Source of the DNA: Schoenoplectus triqueter
Lineage: Eukaryota; Streptophyta; Magnoliopsida; Poales; Cyperaceae
Direction of reading: 5' to 3'
Assembly (NCBI GenBank): GCA_964058805.1
Contig: CAXKVV010001134.1
Location: 1 to 29,039, forward strand
DNA length: 29,039 bases
Shown: positions 19,480 through 27,866 of the stretch, piece by piece
Layout: every line of letters begins with the position of its first letter
Position numbering within the stretch: the stretch's first letter is position 1
The notes under the pieces: model-generated
What the model saw: only the letters and a program-made list of their open reading frames with translations
Databases searched by the model: none
What the model was told of the DNA's origin: nothing
Made by a program: the position numbers and the translations under genes

Positions 19480-20860
19480 TTGAAATAAAGCGCCATTTTA
19501 AATAAAGATATAAAATGAATCTGGGCCTTACATCTCATATAACTTAATCTTAAATTGAATCCGGCGGCCCAAATGAGAACAGAGTTGAATAAAAGATGTA
19601 CACTAATCTTGATATAGATCTAAAGGCCCAGATTGAGCCCAATAATCAATTAATAACAGAATATTAAAGGTATAGAGTAAATAAATCATTTGAAAATGTT
19701 CCTAAACTCCAAATTAACCCAAATTTGTTTCTAAAATTTCCTTATTTTTCATAGTATTTTTCTATATAATAATATTTCAGTTTTAAAAATATTATCATAT
19801 TAAAACAATTTAAAAGCAAAAGATATTATATGCATTGACATATTTGACTTAGCTTTGACTTGTCATTTTATATATTATAAAAATTCTAAAAATTCAAATA
19901 AAATCATAAATAATAATTAGATATATTTTAATGATTTTCTGGTTATTTTTCATAAAATAATAATAACAATAATAATATGCAATAATAAATAATAAGATTA
20001 GCTCTATTCTTTAATAAAAAAAAAGAACAAATAATAATGTCAAATAAATATTATGTTAATATTTCTGTAAAAAAAATAAAAAATACATAAATAAATAATC
20101 ATAATAATAAATAATAAATACATCTTATTCTAGAATAAGGAATATAATAATGAAATCATATAATAAAATAGATAAATGAAATACAATAAAAATAATAATT
20201 GTAATAAAGAATATAATGAATTTTATTCTTTATAGCTATTATAAGAATTTTTTTTAAATAATAATAATAATGGTAATAAAACAAAATTCTTATATTTTTC
20301 TACAAATAATAAATAGAAATAATAAAAATATAATAAAAACTATCATAATTGGAATAGAATAATAATAATGATTTCTTTATCTATTATACATCCCAAAAAT
20401 CAAAATAGAAATAATATAGCTCATTCATCTTTTGTTTTGTAAATAATTTCTACAAAATAAATAGTATTTCAACATAATAAGAATATAACAATATAAATTC
20501 TATTACTTTGGCTATTATAAAATTCTACAAATTCAAATAAAATCATAGCCAATTTATTTTCTATTATTTTTGTAAGTGATTTTCTACAAAAATAAATAGA
20601 GTTAGAAATAATAATAATGAAATTCTATTACCCTAGCTATTATAAAACCCCAAAAATCTAAATAAAATTCTAGATAATAGCTAACCCATTTCCTATTATT
20701 TTTGTAAATAATTTTCTACAGAAATAAATAGAGTTTAAAAATAAAAAAAATAATAATAATAAATTCACCTTTGTAATAGAGATAATAATGGAAGGTATTA
20801 TCTTAATAATAAAAAAATCAATAAAAATATAATAGTCCTTTTTACATTTTAAAGGTGAAT
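19480..20860. other. AT-rich desert with AAT/ATA microsatellites
   Basis: Very AT-rich spacer with many short AATAAT/ATAATA runs and repeats of TTTTGTAAATAATTTTCTAC (about 20430, 20575 and 20705). No gene, RNA or transposon end recognised. Confidence 0.7.
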
Positions 20861-20865
20861 GAATA

Positions 20866-21308
20866 CGCTCACACAAAGGGTGTAGAGCAACACAGTGATT
20901 TTAGTAATGCAACATTTAGAACAATTAGTCGAGACAAGAACATCTTGACGCTCGTTGAAAAATAACCAAGGCTGCGACATCAACATGAAGAGATATGTCG
21001 ACTTTGAGGAAGAAGAACATTACGATGTCTGAGAGAAGTGACATCTTAATGACTCAGTATCATGAACAAGTAATTCATGACTAAATGCGCTCACACAAGG
21101 GGTGTAGAGCAACACAGTGATTTTGCACAAGTAATGCAACATTTAGAACGATTAGTCGGGACAAGAACATCTTGACGCTCATTGAAGAATAATCAAGGCT
21201 GCGACATCAACATGAAGAGATATGTCGACTCCAAGAGATAAGAACATTACGATGTCCGAGAGAAGTGACATCTTAATGACTCGGTGTCATGAACAAGTAA
21301 TTCATGAC
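20866..21308 (+). repeat. 222-bp tandem duplication with conserved hairpins
   Basis: Copies at about 20866-21087 and 21088-21308. Each has four hairpins in the same order: GCTCACAC/GTGT-A-GAGC (20867-20888; 21089-21110), CGACAT/ATGTCG (20975-21000; 21202-21227), GATGTC/GACATC (21024-21045; 21251-21272) and (G)TCATGAA/TTCATGA(C) (about 21059-21081; 21286-21308). The second and third hairpins carry complementary arms, so they could also pair with each other. No coding frame. Confidence 0.75.
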
Positions 21309-21381
21309 CATTTGAGCTAGTAAGGCTGAACTCATCCGTCGATAAGTTTGTCTTCTGGTTCATCTCCCGAGATCGTGAGAT

Positions 21382-22011
21382 TGAATCGTTCTGTAGTAGA
21401 TTCATCCACAAAACAGTGAATGTGAACCGTTCTGTAGTAGGTTCCTTCACTAACACATGCTTCAATATTAAGCTGGCTTAGTGCTTTAGGTTTGACATTG
21501 TGTGCAGTTGTGTTCCTAGGTTTATGAATTGGCTTAGTGCTTCGAATTCATGATCTAGAAGATCAGTGAGAAGAAACACGTGGGCCAAATCCACCCTTCT
21601 CCTGATTCACCAACCTCAAGATCAACCGGCTCAGTGCTTCGAGTTGTATTTTGTGTGATTGGTTGTTGACTAGTTAAGATTGAACCGTTCTGTAGTAGGT
21701 TTATCTTCTAGATCAACTGAGGTTGAGTCGTTCTGTAGTAGACTCACCTCAAACCCCTCTGAAGAGATTAATCTGATCTGTAGTAAGGTTATCTCTTGAG
21801 GCGGTATAAACTGAACCGATCTGTAGTAGGTTCGTCTTTCATAGGATCAATTTTGAACCGTTCTGAAGTAGGTTCATTTTCTAGATTAACTGAGGCTGAG
21901 TCGTTCTTTAGTAGACTCACATCGAACCCCTTCGAAGAGATTAATCTGATCTGTAGTAAGGTTATCTCTCGAGGCGGTAAAGACTGAACCGATCTGTAGT
22001 AGGTTCGTCTT
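21382..22011 (+). repeat. Array of ten hairpins with loop GTTCTGTAGTA
   Basis: Ten stem-loops with an 11-nt loop G(T/A)TCTGTAGTA (single-base variants in nos. 7 and 8). Loop positions: 21388-21398, 21429-21439, 21687-21697, 21730-21740, 21775-21785, 21818-21828, 21860-21870, 21903-21913, 21948-21958, 21991-22001. Upper stems: TGAATC/GATTCA (1), GAACC/GGTTC (2), TGAACC/GGTTTA (3), TGAGTC/GACTCA (4, 8), TAATCT/AGGTTA (5, 9), TGAACC/GGTTCG (6, 10), TGAACC/GGTTCA (7). Nos. 3, 4, 5, 9 and 10 share a single-base 5' bulge and then a second stem of changing sequence (AAGA/TCTT, GAGG/CCTC, AAGAGA/TCTCTT). Nos. 4-6 and 8-10 are a duplicated block of about 170 bp. Three copies of GGCT(T/C)AGTGCTT lie between nos. 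2 and 3. Confidence 0.85.
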
Positions 22012-22046
22012 CCACGGGATCAACCTTTTGGTGAACCCAGACGACC

Positions 22047-22368
22047 ACTTGACCATCATTTAACTATACTATTTGCTTCTCCCTTTTAAAGATCCAGAGG
22101 TGCCTCGAGGTTAGTGTTAGTTTGTAATAATCTTGAAGTCAATAATACGATAAATTTGTTATATAAAGCTTTGTTCATGAATTGGATATTTAAACGATAT
22201 TTTGTTTCCTTGAGTATTATTGAATTTATGAATCATTCCGAGTTCATGACTGGAATTGTGAAACTTCATAATATAGAATATACTCTTAAAAGTCACTAAC
22301 CAAGGTAATTAGCAGGAACACTAATTAACCGTTATCAAGTTAGTATGTGGATTAAATGATGGTCAAGT
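22047..22368. repeat. 17-bp perfect inverted repeat
   Basis: ACTTGACCATCATTTAA at 22047-22063 is the exact reverse complement of TTAAATGATGGTCAAGT at 22352-22368, with 288 bp between. It may mark the base of a large folded domain or the arms of a small non-autonomous transposon. No flanking target duplication was recognised. Confidence 0.75.
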
Positions 22369-23270
22369 TTTACAGACCATAGACAAAGAGTTGTCATTTT
22401 AATCACATAGATAGATGTTCAAGGAACATCGTATTTGATAGACCCCGAATGAAACATTAAATGGAATTGTATTCGTGTCATTAATGTTTTCGTTCAGTAT
22501 TAAATTCTAAAGTATGAGGTATTCATCTTTCTTACATAGGATATGTATGTGTGTGATTTCTACCAAACGTTATCCGTAAAAGGTGGCTATAAAGGTAGCT
22601 CTTCGGTATACATAACTTATGCGGAGGAAGAGATGGTTTGCCAAAAGTACTATTGTCCCTCGTATTTTTATACGAGTTATAGCATCACTGGGCCCCTTGA
22701 TAGAGTAAGATTATCTGCTAGCAGTATAATTATAAGAGTAATTATATTTGATTATTTACTCAGGATCAAGAAAAGATTAAGTTTGCAAGGATGACACATA
22801 CCTACCTTGAAACTGATCTGATAGCTATGAGACAAAAGAATTAAACACAAGTAAATAGTTTACTGGATCATGATATTATACAGTACATCATCATCTGTGT
22901 AATTGGATGGTCATAGTGCATTCTGCCAGATGCCTCCTATGATTATAGAAGTTAAAACGGTTTTAACTCTATTTACCAACATAACACGGATCCTGTCGGG
23001 TCACACCGTATAGGAGTTAATCGGAGAATCTTATTGATTAATTATGAATTGTTTATAATTAATAATAAGATGGTTATAATTAATTATATATGATATAATT
23101 ATATTTGTCATAGAGATGACAAGAAACAAAAATCAGATTGAATTTATAACGTGTTGGACACGTCGTATAAATTCGCCGAAACAACAACCGAGAAAAATAT
23201 AATTGTAGATGATAATTATATATATATTTGATTTGGATTTTAAATGTTAATTATGGATTTGAATTATGGG
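22369..23270. other. Non-coding, possible start of the copia 5' LTR
   Basis: No gene. Inverted repeats: GAATGAAACATTAA at 22447-22460 with TTAATGTTTTCGTTC at 22481-22495; CTACC/GGTGG at 22560-22586 around ATCCGTAAAA; CTCGTAT/ATACGAG at 22659-22676; AGTTAAAAC/GTTTTAACT at 22950-22968. The 5' boundary of the copia LTR probably lies in or near this stretch, but I cannot place it. Confidence 0.45.
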
Positions 23271-23271
23271 C

Positions 23272-23382
23272 CAAAAGCCCATTAAGAATTAAATCCTTAA
23301 TTAATAATTAAAAGCCCAAAATCAGAAAAGCCCAAAATCCAAAAGCCCAAGGGTATTTCGGTAATTTGGCCAAAAGCCCAAT
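23272..23382 (+). promoter_or_regulatory. Five AAAAGCCCA (site II-like) boxes in U3
   Basis: AAAAGCCCA occurs five times in about 110 bp (near 23272, 23309, 23325, 23341 and 23372). Its complement TGGGCTTTT contains the plant site II core TGGGCT/C bound by TCP factors. It lies 190-300 bp upstream of the TATA box. The regulatory role is inference. Confidence 0.45.
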
Positions 23383-23408
23383 GGCAAACTTGTAAATTTG
23401 GACCTTAG

Positions 23409-23528
23409 ATGACATCATGCATAACATCATCCATGACATCATATATGACATCATCCATGACATCATCCATGACATCATATATGACATCATCCATGACATC
23501 ATATATGACATCATCCATGACATCATCC
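23409..23528 (+). repeat. Ten 12-bp units ATGACATCATNN upstream of TATA
   Basis: Exactly ten 12-bp units, starting at 23409, 23421 and every 12 bp to 23517. The core is TGACATCAT (TAACATCAT in unit 2) and the last two bases alternate CC and AT (GC in unit 1). TGACATCA is close to the TGACGTCA box of bZIP (TGA/CREB-type) factors. The array ends 38 bp before the TATA box. An enhancer-like role is inference. Confidence 0.85.
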
Positions 23529-23566
23529 TCAAGGGTATTTTGGTAATTTTGCAATCCCAAATTTGG

Positions 23567-23574
23567 CTATAAAT
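23567..23574 (+). promoter_or_regulatory. TATA box of the copia LTR
   Basis: CTATAAATAGAGG, a strong plant TATA box. Start site expected near 23600, giving an R-U5 of about 630 bp to the LTR end at 24228. Confidence 0.7.
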
Positions 23575-23996
23575 AGAGGGGTGGGGTGAGAGAGAAAATT
23601 ACACCAAATCAGTTCTACTTTCTCTCTCCCGGTATACGGTTGTTTGAGAATTCACGGGATCGGTGAATAGTGTTTTTACGAAAGTTGCGGTATTTCTGCA
23701 CATTTGTGAAACAGAATTACTGCGAGTCGTGAATAGTACTATTTCGTCTTTTTCTCGGGTGAATAGTGTTTTTGTGAAAAACCGCGGTTTACGGTATTTC
23801 TGGCAAAAGAAATAAACCGCTCTCTGGTCAGTCCTGGTGGATAACCTACAGAGGCATCAGACGTTTGGTGCTCCGAGACAAGCCGATTTTCATTCCAATT
23901 GAAATTTGGAAGCGAGGTATAACATCTTATATTAATCTATGTAATTGTTAAGTAGATTAATATTTTAGAAATCAATCATGGAGTAGATCAATAAAG

Positions 23997-24190
23997 GTTT
24001 AAAGAGGTGTGTATCTCTCGGTAATCATCCGACACATCACTTTAACCCTAAGCTTAAGTTAGAAGTAAAATAATATTTTACCGTCTTTTGTAAAGGATTA
24101 AATGTCTGTAACTCTCGGTTATTATCCGACATACTTTAATCCCTAACTTAAGTAGAAGTAAAATTTTTGTTCTACGGTCTTTCCGCAGCT
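23997..24190 (+). repeat. Duplicated hairpin in copia R/U5
   Basis: Two diverged direct repeats. Hairpin 1 at 23997-24046: GTTTAAAG and GGTGTGT pair with ACACATC and CTTTAAC (about 15 pairs, one A/A mismatch, one bulge). Hairpin 2 at 24095-24142: GGATTAAATGTC pairs with GACA...TTTAATCC (12 pairs, 3-nt bulge). Both loops contain CTCTCGGT(A/T)AT(C/T)ATCCG. Each is followed by a second hairpin, GTAAAA/TTTTAC in copy 1 and GTAGAA/TTCTAC in copy 2. Confidence 0.75.
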
Positions 24191-24229
24191 TGAGCATTAA
24201 TGGGATTTGGGCATTCCGAATCCCAACAG

Positions 24230-24241
24230 TGGTATCAGAGC
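24230..24241 (+). other. Primer-binding site of the copia element
   Basis: TGGTATCAGAGC, one base after LTR end CCCAACA. Its 3' half can fold back: AGAGC at 24237-24241 pairs with GCTCT at 24246-24250 (loop AAAG), which could limit primer annealing. Confidence 0.9.
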
Positions 24242-24431
24242 AAAGGCTCTCCCGCTGATTGATTTTCTATAAGGTTATATCTTATGCAAATAAGATGCAT
24301 ATACCCCGTATCGGTTTAATTCTTAGATTTGCAGCTTAAAGTTCAAACCAAATAAAATTGGATTTTCTTGGTTCGGCTCTGTCGACTAAGAAAGTTAAAT
24401 TAGATTTAAGCTTTCTTTATACTTTCTTTAC

Positions 24432-24908
24432 GCTTTCTTTTCGAAAACTTTCGATTGTGTTAAAGTATATCTAAGAATGTGATGAAGCAATAAAGTACCT
24501 AAGTAAGAGCTGTTGATCTCCACACATAAAAGATAAGGTGATGTCAAAGAAAGATGGGAAGTGGATACCTTCGGTATTCTTTCTGACATGCCCTTTTACG
24601 TGTCCTGATAACTGGCCCAAAAGGAACTTTGTCACGTTACCAAATTACTTTTGCGCTTTCGAAGCATGGCAAATGTAACTCTTTTGCTTTTTCGAAAACT
24701 TTTGGTTATGAGAAGTATATCTATGAATGTGATGAAGCAATAAAGTACCTGAGTAAGAGCTGTTGATCTCCACACCCGAAAGAGATGGTTCTGTCTAGGA
24801 AAGATTGAATTTAAAGTGGTCCTCGTGACCCCGATCTTTCCTGGGAGCCCCTTTTACGTGTCCTGATAACTGGCCGAAAAGGAACTTTGTCACGTTATCA
24901 AATTACTT
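24432..24908 (+). repeat. ~250-bp leader duplication with a covarying hairpin
   Basis: Direct repeats at about 24432-24650 and 24682-24908, sharing GTGATGAAGCAATAAAGTAC and AAGAGCTGTTGATCTCCACA. Hairpin in copy 1: AGAAAGA at 24548-24554 with TCTTTCT at 24578-24584, plus ATGTC/GACAT outside. In copy 2: TCTAGGAAAGATTG at 24794-24807 with CGATCTTTCCTGGG at 24832-24845. The A-T to G-C change occurs on both arms. Confidence 0.8.
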
Positions 24909-25025
24909 TATCGTACCAGAAGGAATTAACTGTTTTTGAAATCATATAAAATGTTTATATGCTTTTTACGGTATAAATAAAGAACAAAGATGTAGTTGCA
25001 AAATAAAGAATTGAGAACTGATAGT

Positions 25026-25219
25026 TATATATGTGACTGATTCACATATATATATACAAAATGTTTGTATGAGCAAGTAAATTAGATTTACTGCTTTGAT
25101 ATGAAATGTATCTTATCATAGATGCAAAGCTACTTCTATTGGATAGATAGTAGTTATATACGTGACTGATTCATGTATATATACAAAATGTTTGTATGAG
25201 CTGGTAAATTGGATTTACC
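25026..25219 (+). repeat. Leader repeat pair with two covarying hairpins
   Basis: Copy 1: TATATATGTG/CACATATATA (25026-25035, 25043-25052) and AGTAAAT/ATTTACT (25076-25092). Copy 2: TATATACGTG/CATGTATATA (25155-25164, 25172-25181) and GGTAAAT/ATTTACC (25203-25219). The loop ACTGATT is identical. T-A becomes C-G in the first stem and A-T becomes G-C in the second, changing both partners. Confidence 0.85.
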
Positions 25220-25236
25220 GCTTTGATAATAAATGA

Positions 25237-25693
25237 GTAAATTAGATTTATCATTTTAAGGAACCGTGAAAGAATGTTATGTCAAAGAAAGACTGGAAAA
25301 GGAACTTTCAATGGTCTTTCTGGCAGACGTCTTTTCACGTGTTCATAAGTCTGTTTAAAGTCAGCTTAATAAACTGACTAATTATAAATGTGTAAATTAG
25401 ATTTATCATTTTAAGGAACCGTGAAAGAATGTTATGTCAAAGAAAGACTGGAAAAGGAACTTTCAATGGTCTTTCTGGCAGACGTATTTTCACGTGTTCA
25501 TAAGTCTGTTTAAAGTTAGCTTAATAAACTGACTAATTATAAATGTGTAAATTAGATTTATCATTTTTAAGAAACCGTGAAGGAAGGTTGTGTCAAAGAA
25601 AGACTGGAAAAGGAACTTTCAGTGGTCTTTCTGGCAGACATTTTTTACGTGTTCGTAAGTCTGTTTAAAGTCAGTTTAACAAACTGACTGCTT
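25237..25693 (+). repeat. 155-bp tandem triplication in the copia leader
   Basis: Copies start at 25237, 25392 and 25547. Each holds the hairpin AGAAAGAC/GTCTTTCT (25286-25293 with 25314-25321; 25441-25448 with 25469-25476; 25597-25604 with 25625-25632) and an outer ATGTC/GACGT or TGTC/GACA stem. The same hairpin type occurs in the 250-bp repeats upstream, making five in the leader. A separate hairpin GTGAC..CTAC/GTAG..GTCAC lies at 25769-25791. Confidence 0.85.
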
Positions 25694-26192
25694 ACGATGT
25701 TAAACCCGAAAAATTAAGTAATATGCCCTACCTACTCTGTCCTCGCATACCATTGTTCATTGGCAGACGTGACCTACTCAGTAGGCGTCACCTTTTACCT
25801 TTGGTTTTCGAGGGTTATGTCCGACATAACGAATCAAATAGAGTGAGGTTACTTACCAATGATTTCCAAAACAGTTTTGGGCTTGGGGCAAAGTTTCGTT
25901 AAAACATATGATGTTTAGCGAAACCAAGAATCACATAGAGATGTGATTAGCAAAGAGTTGCTTACCTAAGATAATTAATAAACGAGTTATTCAACGATAA
26001 CTTGATTATCAATGAAAATAGGGATCTTGGTCCTAACTACAAACGGGAATAGAACAAATTTGTAGTGGGAGTTTTATTTGAAATAAGACATTACATGAAC
26101 AAAGCTAAAAATCTTTACATTTTAAATGTTGTATCACATGGTTAAAGAAACTCTTACTAATACGTTATGTGCGCTCATAATCATACTAAGAC
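25694..26192 (+). other. Rest of the copia leader
   Basis: No repeat of the above types except the hairpin at 25769-25791. Non-coding until the degraded gag start near 26190. Confidence 0.5.
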
Positions 26193-27866
26193 ATGAGAAA
26201 CTCGAGTACGTCCTTAAATACACTAATCCCTGCACAGCCTGCAGTAGACTGCACAGCAAATGAAGTCACCATGTACAACAAGCACAAAGAACATGAGCTT
26301 GATGTACAAAGTTTCTTGGTCAAGAAATTTAAGGTAACTAAATCTCCGCTGAGTCATAAGATGACTGAGGGCAGCTCTCTTGACACTCACATGCTCCGTA
26401 TGACGAGCGATGTTGAGCAGTTGGAGAAGCTTAACAGTCCGTTGAGCAAAGAGTTTGTTACGGATGTTATCCTGAACTCTCTCCCTCCTAGCTATTCTAA
26501 TTTCATCAGGAATTATTATATGCTGGGAATGGACAAGAGCTTGCAGGAGCTCAAAGGGATGTTGAGGATCGCTGATGGGGAGATGAAGAAGAGTTCTTCT
26601 AATCTCATGATCCAAGAAGGTGGAAATAAGATTAAAAAGATGAAACACAAAATGACCAAATTGTCTTTCTCCAAGAAGGGCGAAAGGACAAGTGACTTAT
26701 TAGCCCTTATACACACAGATGTATGCAGACCAATGAGTACTTGTACAAGAAACAGTGATCGCTACTTTATCACATTTATTGATGATTACAGTAGATATGG
26801 TTATGTCTACTTGATGAGACATAAGTCTGAATCTTTTGAAAAGTTCAAGGAATTCAAGACTGAAGTAGAAAATCAACTGAATAAAAGTATTAAGGCCTTA
26901 CGGTCAGACCGTGGAGGCGAATACTTAAGTTATGAGTTTATAATGTACTTAAAAGAATGTGGAATAGTCTCACAACTCACACCTCCGGGAATGCCGCAAT
27001 GGAATGGTGTTTCTGAGAGGAGGAATCAAACTCTGTTAGACATGGTTTGTTCCATGATGAGTAATACCACACTCCCAAAAATGTTTTGGGGGCACGCACT
27101 AGAAACTGCTGCACTAATAATAAATAAGGTTTCATCCAAGTCAGTAGAAAAGACTCCATATGAGTTATGGTTTGGTAAGGTACCAAATATGTCTTATCTT
27201 AAAATTTAGGGTTGCAAGGTATTTGTCAAACGTTCGACTTCTGACAAACTTGGACCCAAAGCTGATAAATGTTTTTTCGTAGGGTATCCTAAGGAAACGA
27301 AAGGATATTACTTCTATTATCAGTCCGAGAACAAGATAATTGTTGCTCGTCATGGTATATTTTTGGAGAAAGAGTTTCTCGCAAAAGGAAGTAGTGGGAG
27401 TAATGTAATACTTGAAGAAATTCAAGATACATCACACAATACAATATCTGATACTGATCAGATAAACCCACCACTTGATTCTTCGGCTAATGAGCATTTG
27501 GAAGAACCAAATCTACAAATAGTTGTGAAAGAAGTTCTAGTCCCGAGCTCATCTACTTCAACGCAAGTTGAAATAGAACTAAATGCGCATACTGATGTGG
27601 ATGAAGTTCGACAGCCTGAAGAACAAGTGCTACGAAGGTCACATAGGACAGTTCGTGCACCTTAAAGGTACATGGGACTGCATGAAGTCTCAGTATTTGA
27701 TGCTGAAGATCCTCTGACCTATGCGGAAGCAGTGGATAGACCCGACTCTGATAAATGGCTGGAGGCCATGAGATCCGAAATACAGTCCATGTATGACAAC
27801 AAGGTTTGGAACCTGGTTGCACCACTTGTTGGGGTAAAACCCATAGCTAACAAGTGGGTTTTTTAA
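26193..27866 (+). pseudogene. Copia gag fused to integrase by internal deletion
   Basis: One plus frame. Gag-like part up to about 26630: EVTMYNKHKEHELDV, SSLDTHMLRM, DVILNSLPPSYSNFI, DKSLQELKGML, with a one-base frame break near 26212. It then passes straight to the integrase at about 26690, so the zinc knuckle, protease and integrase zinc finger are lost. Integrase core: D in IHTDVC, D in LRSDRGGEYL and E in WNGVSERRN. Stops at 27207-27209 (TAG, fits TGG to TAG), 27663-27665 (TAA) and 27864-27866; the last is read because of an extra T in the run near 27860. The segment before the RT has the usual SHRTVRAP and WLEAMRSEIQSMYDNKVW words. Confidence 0.85.

Noticed and set aside
21475..21646. 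Second covarying hairpin family with loop GGCTTAGTGCTTCG
   Set aside because: Three loop copies exist, but only 21524-21551 (ATGAATT/AATTCAT) has a perfect stem; the one at 21470-21492 has a G/G mismatch and the one at 21623-21646 only four pairs beyond a C/A mismatch. Kept only as a note.
21382..22011. CRISPR-like or tRNA-like array
   Set aside because: Repeats are unevenly spaced, the constant part is a loop and the arms vary; no cloverleaf, no spacers and no bacterial context.
23308..23532. Minus-strand frame of repeated MMSW/MMSY
   Set aside because: It is the complement of the ten ATGACATCAT units in the LTR promoter.
22268..24228. Exact 5' end of the copia LTR
   Set aside because: Several TG starts are possible, but without the 3' LTR or a target duplication none can be chosen.
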